Shown: positions 37,005-46,531, counted from the stretch's first letter. The stretch: DNA of 58,240 nt from Qipengyuania sp. (GCA_019745075.1 JAIETR010000012.1:1-58240), one strand, 5' to 3'. Numbers and translations are program-made. The notes: generated from the sequence alone by a model not told the origin.

Positions 37005-38227
37005 CTGCGGTAATCCGCGTTGATGCTGATATAGCCGTGCGTCAGATCGCAGGTCCACACCGTGGCGCGGCCGTCCCCAAGGCCGAGATCGATTTCCACG
37101 CTGACCTCCCCGCCCTTTAGATGCGCGGCGACGGGCGCCTCGTCGTAGTCGGCCAGGGGGACTCCGTCGCGCGCCGCCCAGATGCCGCCGAAGCCGATCG
37201 AGAGCTTGTCGCGGTCGGCGGGCTCGCCGGCCTTGCCGACCGCCATCACCACGCGGCCCCAATTGGCGTCCTCGCCCGCGATCGCGGTCTTGACCAGCGG
37301 CGAGTTGGCGACAGCGAGCCCGATGCGCCGGGCGCTGGCGTCGCTTTCGGCCCCGGTGACGCGGATGGCGATGAATTTGCTCGCGCCTTCGCCGTCGCGC
37401 ACCACCAGCTGCGCCAGTTCGAGGCACACTTGCCGCAGCGCCGCGTAGAAGGCGTCGGCGCCGGGGCTGTCCCAGCTTTCGAGCGGCCGGTTGTCCGCCT
37501 GGCCGGTTGCCAGCAGCAGCACGGTGTCGCTGGTCGAGGTGTCGCCATCCACCGTGACGCAGGAAAAACTCTCGGCATTGGCTTTCGAGAGCATGTCCTG
37601 GAGGAACGCGGGCGCAACCGCGGCGTCGGTGGCGATATAGCCGAGCATCGTCGCCATGTCGGGCGCGATCATGCCGCTGCCTTTCACGATCCCCGCCAGC
37701 TCGATCCGGACCGCGCCCAGCATCGCCGAGGCGCCCGCTCCTTTCGCAAAAGTATCCGTTGTTCCGATGGTTAGCGCAGCTTCTTCCCACGATGTCCGAG
37801 GTGCGGCTAGCGCGGCAGCCACGCCCGCCGTGGCCTTGTCCTTGGGCAGCGGCACGCCGATCACGCCGGTGCTGGAGACGAACACGTCGCTGGGCTGGCA
37901 GCCATAATGCGCCGCGACCTGCGCCATGATCGCCTCCACCGCCTCGCGCCCGCGATAGCCGGTAAAGGCGTTCGAATTGCCGGCATTGACCACCACCGCC
38001 CGCGCACGTCCCAGCCGCACCTGCTCCCGTCCCAGCTCGACCTCGCTCGAGCAGCAGACATTGCGCGTGAACACGCCCGCGACCGCGCTGCCCTCGGCCA
38101 GCTCGATCAGCGTGAGATCGGCCCGGTCCCAGTCCTTGTAGCGCGCCCGGGCCACGCGCAGCGTCACCCCCGCGATGTCGGGCAGCGAGGGGAATGGCCG
38201 GGCGAGGGGAGAGAGGGTGCTGTCCAT
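37001..38227 (-). CDS. argJ: ArgJ: glutamate N-acetyltransferase/amino-acid acetyltransferase
   Basis: 408 residues of the bifunctional OAT family, making N-acetylglutamate and recycling acetyl groups from N-acetylornithine in arginine synthesis. It self-cleaves at the Ala-Thr bond in APDMATMLGYIATDAA, with KGSGMI upstream; VVVNAGNSNAFTG and the C-terminal CDLTHGYISINADYRS are also typical. ATG 38227 (MDSTLSPLARPFPSLP) is the likely start; an upstream ATG adds about 13 residues that do not match the family. Confidence 0.95.
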   Translation of the reverse strand: MDSTLSPLARPFPSLPDIAGVTLRVARARYKDWDRADLTLIELAEGSAVAGVFTRNVCCSSEVELGREQVRLGRARAVVVNAGNSNAFTGYRGREAVEAIMAQVAAHYGCQPSDVFVSSTGVIGVPLPKDKATAGVAAALAAPRTSWEEAALTIGTTDTFAKGAGASAMLGAVRIELAGIVKGSGMIAPDMATMLGYIATDAAVAPAFLQDMLSKANAESFSCVTVDGDTSTSDTVLLLATGQADNRPLESWDSPGADAFYAALRQVCLELAQLVVRDGEGASKFIAIRVTGAESDASARRIGLAVANSPLVKTAIAGEDANWGRVVMAVGKAGEPADRDKLSIGFGGIWAARDGVPLADYDEAPVAAHLKGGEVSVEIDLGLGDGRATVWTCDLTHGYISINADYRS

Positions 38228-38320
38228 GTCGCGCAGCGCCCTAACTTGGGGCGCCGGGCGCGACAACGCGCTTTTGCCGGTGGATTTTTTACCCCTGGGC
38301 GCCTATGTGCGGCGCGCACC

Positions 38321-38587
38321 ATGATCCGCAAACTGCTCGCCTGCCTTGCCCTCCTGACCGGCCTCGCCGCCGCGGGCGCGCCCGCGCAGGCGGAAGTGGC
38401 GGTCGCGATGGCCTCGCGCATGGAAGCAAGCTCGGGCGTGGCGGACAGCTGCGGTCAGGCGCAGGCGGCTCCCGCGCGGCCTGCCGTGGGCGGCGAGTTC
38501 GCGAACGAGCGCCTGGCCGAGACCATCGGCGAGCCGGCCTTGCCGGTCCGGGCCGTCCGGCTCCGCAGCGACCGCGCGCGCGAATAG
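38321..38587 (+). CDS. Small secreted hypothetical protein upstream of secA
   Basis: 88 residues beginning with a signal peptide ([24 protein letters not shown]). The mature part is short, rich in Ala, Glu and Arg, with one Cys in [11 protein letters not shown]. No family recognised. It lies 89 bp before secA on the same strand and divergent from argJ, a placement reminiscent of small secreted secM-like regulators, but no arrest motif is evident. Confidence 0.55.
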   Translation: MIRKLLACLALLTGLAAAGAPAQAEVAVAMASRMEASSGVADSCGQAQAAPARPAVGGEFANERLAETIGEPALPVRAVRLRSDRARE

Positions 38588-38676
38588 CGCGCCCTTTCTT
38601 CGCCACCCACCGGTTCGGCCTGGAGCGCAGCGGCGCGTCCGGGCACTTCGCTAGATTCATCCGAAAGCCCTTTCCG

Positions 38677-41421
38677 ATGCTCAACACCGTCATGAAGTCC
38701 ATCTTCGGCTCCTCGAACGAGCGCTACGTCAAGTCGATGGGCAAGATCGTCCAGCAAATCAACGCGCTGGAGCCGCAAGTTCAGGCCTTTTCCGACGAAC
38801 AGCTGCGCGCCCAGACCGACAAGTTCCGCGCTATGCTGGCCGAGGGCAAGAGCCTCGACGACATCCTGCCCGAAGCCTTCGCCACCGTCCGCGAGGCCTC
38901 GGTTCGCGTGCTCGGGATGCGGCACTTCGACGTCCAGATGGTCGGCGGCATCGTGCTCCACCGCGGCGAGATCGCCGAGATGCGGACCGGCGAGGGCAAG
39001 ACGCTGGTCGCCACGCTCGCCACCTATCTCAACGCGATCGAGGGCAAGGGCGTCCACGTCGTCACCGTCAACGACTACCTCGCCACGCGCGACGCGGAAT
39101 GGATGGGCCGGCTGCACCAGTTCCTCGGCCTCACCATCGGCGTGGTGGTGCCCAACATGAACGAGTTCGAGAAGCGCGACGCCTACAACGCCGACATCAC
39201 CTATGGCACCAACAACGAGTTCGGCTTCGACTATCTGCGCGACAACATGAAGCACGAGCGCGGCGAGATGGTGCAGCGCCCCTTCAACTTCGCGATCGTC
39301 GACGAGGTCGATTCGATCCTGATCGACGAGGCGCGCACCCCGCTGATCATCTCGGGCCCGACGGAGGACAAGCAGGATCTCTACATCTCGATCGACGAGG
39401 TCGTGAAGACCGTCGAGCCCGAGTGGTACGAGGCCGACGAGAAGACCAAGAACATCACCTGGACCGAAGAGGGCACCGACAAGATCGAGGAGCGGCTCAA
39501 GGAAGCGGGTCTCCTCGCCACCGACAACCTCTACGACGTCGAGAACACCCAGGTGGTCCATCACCTCGACCAGGCGCTCAAGGCGAACATCATGTTCAAG
39601 CGCGACATCGACTACATCGTCAAGGACGACAAGATCGTCATCATCGACGAGTTCACCGGGCGCATGATGGACGGGCGCCGCTGGTCGAACGGGCTCCACC
39701 AGGCGGTCGAGGCCAAGGAGGGCGTGAAGATCGAGCCCGAGAACCAGACCATGGCCTCGATCACTTTCCAGAACTACTTCCGCATGTATCCCAAGCTCGC
39801 CGGCATGACCGGCACCGCCGCCACCGAGGCGAGCGAGTTCTGGGACATCTACAAGCTCAATGTCGCCGAGATCCCGACCAACAAGCCGGTCACGCGGATC
39901 GACGAGGATGACCAGTTCTACAAGAACATGATGGACAAGTTCGCGGCGATCGCGGTGGCGATCCGCGAGAAGAACGAGATCGGCCAGCCGGTCCTCGTCG
40001 GCACCGTCTCGATCGAGAAGAGCGAACTGCTTAGCAGCTTTCTGGACAAGGAAGGCGTCAAGCACTCGGTGCTCAACGCGCGTTTCCACGAGCAGGAGGC
40101 GCATATCGTGGCGCAGGCCGGGCGGCTCGGCATGGTGACCATCGCCACCAACATGGCCGGCCGCGGCACCGACATCCAACTCGGCGGCAATGTCGAGTTC
40201 CGCATCGAGGACGAGCTCAAGGACTTGGCCGAAGGACCCGAGCGCGACGCGGCGGTCGAGCGGATCAGGGCCGAGGTCGCGGCCGAGAAGGCGAAGGTAA
40301 TCGAGGCCGGCGGGTTGTTCGTGCTCGGCACCGAGCGCCACGAAAGCCGCCGCATCGACAATCAGCTGCGCGGCCGTTCGGGCCGCCAGGGCGACCCGGG
40401 CCTCAGCCGCTTCTATCTCTGCCTCGAGGACGATCTGCTGCGCATCTTCGGCCCCGACACGCTGTTCTCCAAGATGATGAACGCCAACCTCGCCGACGGC
40501 GAGGCGATCGGCTCGAAATGGCTTTCGAAAGCCATCGAGACCGCGCAGAAGAAGGTCGAGGCGCGCAACTTCGAGATGCGCAAGCAGGTCGTCGAATACG
40601 ACAACGTGATGAACGACCAGCGCAAGGTGGTCTACGAGCAGCGCGCCGAAATCATGGACGCCGAGGCGGTGGCCGACGTGGTCGTCGACATGCGCCACGA
40701 CGCGATCAACGCCGCGGTGGGCGAAGCCTGCCCCCCGGGATCCTATCCCGAGCAGTGGGACATCCCGGGCCTCAAGGCCAGGCTCGAGGAGAAATTCGGC
40801 CTCACCCCCGATCTCGACGCCTGGATGACCGAGGACCGCATCGAGCCCGAGCTGATCGAGGAGCGCATCACCGCCGAGGCCGATGCGGTCATGGAAGCCA
40901 AGCTCGCGCAGGTCGATACGCAGCGCTGGCGGGTGTTCGAGAAGGGCATGCTGCTGCGCACGCTCGACCATCACTGGAAGGAGCACCTCGCCACGCTCGA
41001 TGCGCTGCGCCAGGTGGTGTGGCTGCGCGCCCACGCGCAGAAGCAGCCGATCAACGAGTACAAGCAGGAGGCGTTCGGCCTGTTCGAGCGCATGCTCGAC
41101 ACGCTGCGCGAGGACGTCACCGGGCAATTGCTCAAGCTCGAGATCGCGCCGCAGGCGCCGATGCCGGTGCCGTCCGAGGTGCTGGCGGGACTGCCCGATT
41201 TCCTGACCGGCCATATCGACCCGCTGACCGGGCTCGACGACAGCGGCGATTTCGACGGCTCGCGCTTCAACCCCGCCTTGTTCGGCAGCCTGGCCGGCAG
41301 CCCGGTCGCGGCGGCGGCGGGGGACAATCCCTGGGCGGATCAGGAGATCGGCCGCAACGCCCCTTGTCCCTGCGGCTCGGGCAACAAGTACAAGCACTGC
41401 CACGGCGCGCTGGCGGCGTAG
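38677..41421 (+). CDS. secA: SecA preprotein translocase ATPase
   Basis: 914 residues, the normal length. The motor of Sec export: [14 protein letters not shown] (Walker A), [27 protein letters not shown] (DEVD Walker B), [13 protein letters not shown] [35 protein letters not shown] and [18 protein letters not shown]. The C-terminus has the zinc/SecB-binding motif [17 protein letters not shown]. Start ATG 38677 ([11 protein letters not shown]); an inner Met (MKSIFG) is an alternative. Confidence 0.97.
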   Translation: MLNTVMKSIFGSSNERYVKSMGKIVQQINALEPQVQAFSDEQLRAQTDKFRAMLAEGKSLDDILPEAFATVREASVRVLGMRHFDVQMVGGIVLHRGEIAEMRTGEGKTLVATLATYLNAIEGKGVHVVTVNDYLATRDAEWMGRLHQFLGLTIGVVVPNMNEFEKRDAYNADITYGTNNEFGFDYLRDNMKHERGEMVQRPFNFAIVDEVDSILIDEARTPLIISGPTEDKQDLYISIDEVVKTVEPEWYEADEKTKNITWTEEGTDKIEERLKEAGLLATDNLYDVENTQVVHHLDQALKANIMFKRDIDYIVKDDKIVIIDEFTGRMMDGRRWSNGLHQAVEAKEGVKIEPENQTMASITFQNYFRMYPKLAGMTGTAATEASEFWDIYKLNVAEIPTNKPVTRIDEDDQFYKNMMDKFAAIAVAIREKNEIGQPVLVGTVSIEKSELLSSFLDKEGVKHSVLNARFHEQEAHIVAQAGRLGMVTIATNMAGRGTDIQLGGNVEFRIEDELKDLAEGPERDAAVERIRAEVAAEKAKVIEAGGLFVLGTERHESRRIDNQLRGRSGRQGDPGLSRFYLCLEDDLLRIFGPDTLFSKMMNANLADGEAIGSKWLSKAIETAQKKVEARNFEMRKQVVEYDNVMNDQRKVVYEQRAEIMDAEAVADVVVDMRHDAINAAVGEACPPGSYPEQWDIPGLKARLEEKFGLTPDLDAWMTEDRIEPELIEERITAEADAVMEAKLAQVDTQRWRVFEKGMLLRTLDHHWKEHLATLDALRQVVWLRAHAQKQPINEYKQEAFGLFERMLDTLREDVTGQLLKLEIAPQAPMPVPSEVLAGLPDFLTGHIDPLTGLDDSGDFDGSRFNPALFGSLAGSPVAAAAGDNPWADQEIGRNAPCPCGSGNKYKHCHGALAA

Positions 41422-41471
41422 CTCGCGCGCGGTATCTCGACTTCGCCCCTCGACAAGCTCGGGGCTGCGCT

Positions 41472-41516
41472 CGATACGAACGGAGTTGTGAAGAATACCA
41501 ACATCCGTTCGTGTCG
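41472..41516. repeat. Inverted repeat in the secA-TSUP intergenic region
   Basis: CGATACGAACGGA and TCCGTTCGTGTCG form a 13-bp dyad (one mismatch) around a 19-base AT-rich centre. Sequences of this sort, with CTCGACAAGCTCGGGGC next to them, are common dispersed repeats in sphingomonad-like genomes. Between 41521 and 41626 several short GCGCTTCGCGCT copies occur. The 205-bp gap has no gene. Confidence 0.6.
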
Positions 41517-41626
41517 AGCAGCGGTCCGCGCGCGAGCGCGGATCGCGCCCGTCGAGACACGGTAGCGCTTGTCGTGCGCGCTAACGCGCTTCGCGCTACC
41601 GCGCTTCGCGCTCCTTGAGCGCAACC

Positions 41627-42361
41627 ATGATCTGGCTCGCCGCCGCCTTCTTCGCCGCCGCGCTGCTCTACGCCAGCGTGGGCTATGGCGGCGGATCGAC
41701 CTACAACGCGCTGCTGGCGCTCTCGGGCGTGGATTACCGCCTGCTCCCGGCAATCGCGCTGGCCTGCAACATCGTGGTGGTGACCGGCGGGACGATCCGC
41801 TTCGCGCGCGCAGGGCTCACCCCGTGGCGCGGAGCCATGCTCCTCACCGCCATCGCCGCGCCGGCGGCGTTCCTCGGCGGCCTGACGCCGATCGGGGAAA
41901 GCGCCTTCCTGATGCTCCTCGGCGCCAGCCTGGTGCTGACCGCGCTTACATTGTTGCTCTCCATAGCCGAGCGGGAAGGGCGCCCGGGCCGCGCCGCCCG
42001 CTGGATGCCGCTGGTGGCCGCCCCGCTTGGCTACCTCGCCGGGCTGGTCGGGATCGGCGGCGGCATCTTCCTCGCCCCGTTGCTCCACCTGACGCGCTGG
42101 AACTCGGCGCGCGCGATCGCCGCCACCGCGAGCCTGTTCATCCTGGTGAACTCGCTGTTCGGGCTGTTCGGGCAGCTCTTGAAGGGTGGTTTCGACCGTC
42201 TCGCCAGCGCCGTGATCCTGGCTCTGCCGCTGCTCGTCGCGGTCGCGATCGGCGGTCAGATCGGCAGCCTGCTCGCCGCGCGACTGCTGCCGATGCATTG
42301 GATTCGCTGGCTCACTGCGGCGTTGACGCTGTGGGTCGGCGCGAGGCTGTTGCTGGGCTAG
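41627..42361 (+). CDS. TSUP (TauE/SafE) family membrane permease
   Basis: 244 residues with about seven or eight TM helices. The N-terminal repeat signature LLYASVGYGGGSTYNALLAL and the second repeat GLVGIGGGIFLAPLLHL are the G-x-G-G-G motifs of sulfite/organosulfonate exporters of the TSUP family. Substrate unknown. ATG 41627 is preferred; a TTG 12 bp upstream is possible. It is the last gene before the accessory region, and its GC-rich codons match the chromosomal genes. Confidence 0.85.
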   Translation: MIWLAAAFFAAALLYASVGYGGGSTYNALLALSGVDYRLLPAIALACNIVVVTGGTIRFARAGLTPWRGAMLLTAIAAPAAFLGGLTPIGESAFLMLLGASLVLTALTLLLSIAEREGRPGRAARWMPLVAAPLGYLAGLVGIGGGIFLAPLLHLTRWNSARAIAATASLFILVNSLFGLFGQLLKGGFDRLASAVILALPLLVAVAIGGQIGSLLAARLLPMHWIRWLTAALTLWVGARLLLG

Positions 42362-42446
42362 GCGAAAATGGCTCGCCGAGGTCGGCGAAAATGCGAACTA
42401 CGCATACTCGATTCCGCGACCCAGTGCCACTCCACGGGGGCCGAAA

Positions 42447-42680
42447 ATGCGAAAGCGTGACCGAGACCGTGCTGAAGCAATACGCCTAGCCGGAGGTCCC
42501 AAGCCGTCTCTCCGGGAACGGGCGGTCGCGCTGGCGCTCGAACGCGGTGTGGTTCGGACGCGCGACTTGACCGGAATTGGTGTACCGCGCTGCTATCTGG
42601 CTCGTATGTGTGACGAGGGCCTGCTCATGAAGGTTAGCTACGGCCTCTATCGCGCGGGCGAACAACGGAACGCGGCCTGA
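42447..42680 (+). CDS. AbiEi-type winged-helix protein (short), copy 1
   Basis: 77 residues consisting only of the N-terminal winged-helix block seen in AbiEi type IV antitoxins: ALERGVVRTRDLTGIGVPRC then YLARMCDEGLLMKVSYGLYR. The catalytic/antitoxin C-terminal part is absent. A paralogue sharing most residues lies at 55924-56256, so the two bracket the metal island. It may be a stand-alone DNA-binding protein or a truncated antitoxin. No AbiEii toxin is nearby. CGAAAATG motifs recur at 42362, 42385 and 42442. The 126 bp after it (42681-42806) show no gene. Confidence 0.65.
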   Translation: MRKRDRDRAEAIRLAGGPKPSLRERAVALALERGVVRTRDLTGIGVPRCYLARMCDEGLLMKVSYGLYRAGEQRNAA

Positions 42681-42806
42681 CTACAGGATTCGGCCATGAC
42701 GCCGACACAGCGTACGAGATCCGGCACGCCCGTCTGCGGGGATCAGTCGCCGAAAGCCCGACATAAGGTGACTGGCCACTCCGGACCGGCACTCGCGGTA
42801 GGCCGG

Positions 42807-43772
42807 TCAAGTCGCTGGTTTGGCGGACAGCCTTGGAATCCAGTGCACATAGACGAGCTCGCTCATCAGCTCGATTATCGTCTGGGTGACGACGACGGCG
42901 GGAACAAGCGGCACCCCGCCCGGGACCGCGAAGGCGAGCGGGAGGATCACGAGCGAATTGCGCGTGGCGGCGCTGAAAGCCACGGCTCGAGCGCCGCCGG
43001 GGTCAAGGCGGACACCGCGCGCAACGAGCCAGCCGAGCACCGGCGCCATGACGGCGTAGGCGAGGTAAATCGGTGCCGCGGTTAGTGCAGCATCCGCAGC
43101 CTTTCCGATCTGCGGCATGACGGCGGCCATGACGAGGAAGAGCACGAGGGCCGTGGCCGGCACAGGCAGCAGGCCGAGCGCCGCCGAGGCGCGCTTTGGG
43201 GCTGCACTGCGGGTCGCCCATAGCTGAAAGACCGCCGCAAGCAGCAGCGGCACGGCGATCAGCCATAAGAAGGCGTGGATGAAGGGCTCCGGATGGACGA
43301 GACCAGAGGCGTCACCACCGAGCAGCACGCGCAGATAGACCGGCAGCATCATCATCTGCAACAGCAGGAGCGCCGGGGTCGCCGCAAGCAGCAGCCTGGC
43401 ATCCCCGCGCCCAAGGTGAGTGAACGTCACCACATAGTCGACGCACGGTGTCAGCAGCACGAAAAGCACGGCGAGTCGCAACATCGGCTCATCGGGGAGC
43501 AACTGTAGCAGCAGCGCCGTGAACAGTGGCATCACGACGAAGTTGGTCGCGAGCAGCGCGACGAGGAAGCGCGTGTTGCGCAGCGCCGATCCGAGTTCCG
43601 ACAGCGGCACCTGGAGGAAGGTGACGAACAGCATGAACGCCAGCGCCGGACTGATCGCAGCTTCGAGCGCGCCGGCTTCCGGGACGCTAAAGCCGGCAAG
43701 CGCCCCGATAGCGATCGCGCCCAGATAGATCGCGACCTGCCGTTCCTCGAGGCTCGCCCGAACCTGCTCCAC
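42807..43772 (-). CDS. SBF/ACR3-like permease (bile acid:Na+ symporter family, arsenic-resistance type)
   Basis: 321 residues with about ten TM helices. FVLLTPCVDYVVTFTHLGRG corresponds to the TM4 Cys region that ACR3 arsenite exporters need, and the C-terminal NSLVILPLAFAVPGG matches TM9 of the family. Proteins of this type are often annotated 'arsenic resistance protein'. No arsR or arsC is adjacent, so arsenite export is a guess from family and metal context. ATG 43772. Confidence 0.72.
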   Translation of the reverse strand: MEQVRASLEERQVAIYLGAIAIGALAGFSVPEAGALEAAISPALAFMLFVTFLQVPLSELGSALRNTRFLVALLATNFVVMPLFTALLLQLLPDEPMLRLAVLFVLLTPCVDYVVTFTHLGRGDARLLLAATPALLLLQMMMLPVYLRVLLGGDASGLVHPEPFIHAFLWLIAVPLLLAAVFQLWATRSAAPKRASAALGLLPVPATALVLFLVMAAVMPQIGKAADAALTAAPIYLAYAVMAPVLGWLVARGVRLDPGGARAVAFSAATRNSLVILPLAFAVPGGVPLVPAVVVTQTIIELMSELVYVHWIPRLSAKPAT

Positions 43773-43915
43773 TCATGCCTCCTTCGCTGCCGGCCTTATC
43801 CCGCCGGCGCCCGGTGTCACGCCCGTCCTATCATGTCGGGTCAGGAACCGCGCACATGGCGCTGAGGAGAGATTCTTCCGGCGAATGGCGGAACGCCGCG
43901 CAGTGCTTTTCGTAG

Positions 43916-43946
43916 TTGATTCTGTAGGGACTAGAGGATGCATGGT
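43916..43946 (+). promoter_or_regulatory. MerR-type promoter, imperfect (upstream of methyltransferase)
   Basis: TTGATT (-35, 43916-43921), dyad CTGTAGGGACTAGAG (43922-43936, one half-site mismatch), then a weak -10-like CATGGT after exactly 19 bp. It matches the three other sites at 45107, 49545 and 49788, but with the poorest dyad and -10. It precedes the methyltransferase start by about 30 bp. Confidence 0.65.
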
Positions 43947-43968
43947 GGCGAAATCGACAAGGACCATC

Positions 43969-44634
43969 ATGCCGTCTGACTTAACTTACACGCCCGCCGC
44001 TGGGCATCATTGGCTCACGCCCTTGTACGACTTCGGTGTCGCAGTGCTGACGCGCGAGGATCGATGGCGGACCGCTCTTGTCGAGCAACTCCGTCCTCGG
44101 CCCCACGATGTAATTGTCGACATTGGCTGCGGTACGGGTTCGCTTCTCGTGCGTGTGGGAAAGGCCACGCCATCCACCCAGCTCATAGGGATTGATCCCG
44201 ATCCGGCCGTGCTGGCGCGGGCGCAGACGCGATTCTCCGCTGCTGGTCTCTCGATCGAGCTGCACATAGGTTTCGCGCGTCAAGCCGCAGAGTTGCTGGA
44301 CGGACGCCGTCCGACGAAGATCGTGTCCAGCCTCGTGTTTCATCAGTTACCGATGGAGGAGAAGGAGGCCGCGCTCGCCTCGATCCACGCTGCGCTCAGG
44401 GCCGGGGGCGAGCTTCACATTGCGGACTATGGTCTTCAGCGCAGCCGCCTCATGCGAGTTCTGTTTAGAAGCGTCGTTCAGAATCTCGATGGACGCTTGA
44501 ATACCGAGCCCAATGCTCGTGGGGTTCTGCCGAAGCTTATGCAGGGTGCCGGATTCCCAAGCGTGGAGGAGACGGTTGTCATTCCAACGCCGAGCGGCTC
44601 GATCTCTCTCTATCGCGGAATTCGTTCGTCATGA
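43969..44634 (+). CDS. Class I SAM-dependent methyltransferase, metal-regulon member
   Basis: 221 residues. SAM-binding motif I VIVDIGCGTGSLLVRVG, Asp of motif II LIGIDPDPAVLARA, and the conserved LHIADYGLQRSR region of type-11/ubiE-like methyltransferases. The only Cys is in motif I, so the Cys cluster of ArsM arsenite methyltransferases is missing. Start ATG 43969 (site AAGGA) lies just downstream of the MerR-type promoter; the more upstream Met residues would fall within that promoter. Substrate unknown: a small lipid or quinone is as likely as a metalloid. Confidence 0.72.
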   Translation: MPSDLTYTPAAGHHWLTPLYDFGVAVLTREDRWRTALVEQLRPRPHDVIVDIGCGTGSLLVRVGKATPSTQLIGIDPDPAVLARAQTRFSAAGLSIELHIGFARQAAELLDGRRPTKIVSSLVFHQLPMEEKEAALASIHAALRAGGELHIADYGLQRSRLMRVLFRSVVQNLDGRLNTEPNARGVLPKLMQGAGFPSVEETVVIPTPSGSISLYRGIRSS

Positions 44635-44686
44635 CGCGAGACGTCCCAAGTGACGTCGAGTGACGATCTTGCCACAGACGTTCATT

Positions 44687-45100
44687 TCACGGGCCGTCCG
44701 GGTGACCCGAAGAGTCGTCGAGAACTTCGATAATCCGGCAAGTCGCGACTTTCCCGTTGTCGCACTCCTTGATCATCCGGGTGAGCTCGGTCCTAAGCCC
44801 GAGTAGTCGGCGGATCCGGCTCTCGACGGCGTCGAGTTGATCGGTAGCGATCCGGCTCACCTGTTCGCAGGACGCCTCGGGCACCTCCTGTAGAGTGAGC
44901 ATCGTCTTAATGGCCGCGATGTCGAATCCGAGGTTCCTGGCATGGCGGATGAACGTCAGCCGCCGAACGTCCTCTGCTCCGTAGAGGCGTCGTCCACTGT
45001 CGGTTCGGGGCGGCGGGGGCATCAGCCTGATCCGCTCATAATAGCGGATCGTCTCGATATTGACGCCCGTGCGTTTGGACAAGGCTCCGATAGTGATCAT
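44687..45100 (-). CDS. MerR-family metal-responsive regulator (CadR/PbrR/ZntR type)
   Basis: 137 residues. MerR winged helix: ITIGALSKRTGVNIETIRYY, RRLYGAEDVRRLTFIRHA, NLGFDIAAIKTML. Cys78 (EASCEQ), Cys113 (IKECDNG) and Cys121 (VATCRI) match the metal-site layout of PbrR/CadR/ZntR (about C78, C113, C122), which sense Pb, Cd or Zn. It diverges from the ligase, with a MerR-type promoter between them, and three further copies of this promoter lie in the same 6 kb. It therefore most likely controls all four. Confidence 0.9.
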   Translation of the reverse strand: MITIGALSKRTGVNIETIRYYERIRLMPPPPRTDSGRRLYGAEDVRRLTFIRHARNLGFDIAAIKTMLTLQEVPEASCEQVSRIATDQLDAVESRIRRLLGLRTELTRMIKECDNGKVATCRIIEVLDDSSGHPDGP

Positions 45101-45106
45101 CAGGGG

Positions 45107-45137
45107 TTGATTCTGTAGTGGCTACAGGAAGTAGGTA
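45107..45137 (+). promoter_or_regulatory. MerR-type promoter between merR-family gene and ligase
   Basis: TTGATT (45107-45112), perfect 6-3-6 dyad CTGTAGTGGCTACAG (45113-45127) and -10 TAGGTA (45132-45137). The 19-bp spacer is the hallmark of MerR-activated promoters. Dyad identical to the one at 49555-49569. It drives the ligase rightwards and probably overlaps the regulator's own promoter. Confidence 0.88.
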
Positions 45138-45274
45138 TAGCAATTGACCGGAGGTGTGTGAACCGACAACGATTATGACCGAGCATGTCGCAGGCCTGAT
45201 CTGGGACGCCTGGCGCGCTAAGCGCCAGGGGCGCGAGGCGCTCGCGGCTCGCCAGAAGAAGCCGGCTCGCCGAA

Positions 45275-46531
45275 ATGGTGGCGCACGTGCGTGCGTGCTC
45301 GCCCTTGTACGGGGAATTCTACCGCGATCTGCCCGATCGCGTCGAAGACCCACGCCTTCTACCGGTCACCGACAAGAAAATGCTCATGGAGCGCTTCGAC
45401 GAATGGTGCGCAGACCGCGCCGTGACGCTCGAAGCCGCGGAGGCCGTTGTCGGCGACCCCGCCCGGATCGGAGAGCAGTTTCTCGGAAAGTACACGCTCT
45501 ATACCACTTCAGGCACGACGGGCCGCCGCGGGATATTCGTGGCCGACGGCCGCACGATGGCGGTCGTCACCGCCATGATGCTTCGCTGGATCGGCGGCTG
45601 GCTTAGCGCTGGGGACATCCTCAGGATCGCCGCCCGCCGCGGGCGAACGGCGATCATCATGGCGACCGGAGGCCATTTCGCGTCGGCCGTCGCGGCGGCG
45701 CGGCTGAAGAGGCGGCAGGGGGAGCGTCTCGAAACGCTTTCCGCGCACCTGCCGATGACGGAGCTTGTCGAGCGGCTGAACCGCTTCCAGCCGGCGATGC
45801 TCGCCCCCTATGCCAGCATCGCCGCGCTACTCGCCGACGAGCAGGAAGCCGGCCGGCTCGCCATCCATCCCGTCCTGCTGGCTCTTTCGGCGGAGGGTCT
45901 GCCGCAGGCTGAATATGGCCGAATCGCGCGTGTCTTCGGCGCCAAGGTCGGCAACAGCTACGCGGCCTCGGAATGCATGTTCATGAGCGCCATGTGCGAA
46001 GAAGGCTGGCTCCACGTCAACATGGACTGGGTGGTGTTCGAGCCGGTTGACGCCGATCATCGGCCCGTCCCTCCGGGCGAGCAGTCGCACACCGTCCTGA
46101 TCAGCAATCTCGCCAATCGCGTGCAGCCGATCCTGCGCTACGATCTCGGCGACAGCGTGATGGAGCGGCCGGACCCATGCCCCTGCGGCAACCCCTTGCC
46201 CGCGATCCGCGTGCAGGGGCGCTCCGCCGACATTCTCACCTTCCGAACTTCGAGCGGCGAGGTCAGGCTGGCTCCGCTGGCGCTCAGCCAGCCGATCGAG
46301 GCCGTTCGCGGCGTGACGCTTTTCCAGATCGCGCAGACCGCGCCGGACAGGCTTGAGATACGCCTGCGTATCGCGCCGACAGCGGATGAAGAAGCGGTTT
46401 GGCGCGAGGCCGAGACAGGCTTGCGCAAGCTGCTTACGGAGCAAGGTCTCCAACAGCTCACGCTCGAGCACGGCGGCGAGCCACCGGAACAGGGTCGCGG
46501 CGGGAAGTTCCGCGAGGTCACCGGGATTTGA
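45275..46531 (+). CDS. PaaK/CapK-like adenylate-forming ligase, N-terminus probably frameshifted
   Basis: 418 residues in the clear frame. YTLYTTSGTTGRRGIFVADG is the AMP-binding P-loop, ILRYDLGDSVMERPDPCPCG holds the Y/F-D-x-GD motif with a CxC pair, and VQGRSADILTF continues it. These proteins activate carboxylic acids as adenylates (phenylacetate-CoA ligase and F390 synthetase relatives). A matching N-terminus, MTEHVAGLIWDAWRAKRQG at 45175, is in another frame; the frames meet near 45250-45265, so one base is lost or gained. The ATG at 45275 still gives a nearly full protein. Driven by the MerR-type promoter at 45107. Confidence 0.75.
   Translation: MVAHVRACSPLYGEFYRDLPDRVEDPRLLPVTDKKMLMERFDEWCADRAVTLEAAEAVVGDPARIGEQFLGKYTLYTTSGTTGRRGIFVADGRTMAVVTAMMLRWIGGWLSAGDILRIAARRGRTAIIMATGGHFASAVAAARLKRRQGERLETLSAHLPMTELVERLNRFQPAMLAPYASIAALLADEQEAGRLAIHPVLLALSAEGLPQAEYGRIARVFGAKVGNSYAASECMFMSAMCEEGWLHVNMDWVVFEPVDADHRPVPPGEQSHTVLISNLANRVQPILRYDLGDSVMERPDPCPCGNPLPAIRVQGRSADILTFRTSSGEVRLAPLALSQPIEAVRGVTLFQIAQTAPDRLEIRLRIAPTADEEAVWREAETGLRKLLTEQGLQQLTLEHGGEPPEQGRGGKFREVTGI

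Noticed and set aside
35817..37790. Reading the inositol-phosphatase frame as a 657-aa fusion with sequence opposite argJ
   Set aside because: The extra part is the frame-shifted complement of argJ on the same strand and crosses the vapD region; the family starts at 36623.
38455..41403. Open minus-strand frame of about 980 codons opposite secA
   Set aside because: Low-complexity leucine/valine/histidine-rich translation without domains; an antisense shadow of secA.
43969..44634. Calling the methyltransferase ArsM
   Set aside because: The Cys residues required by ArsM are missing, and no arsR or arsC is nearby.
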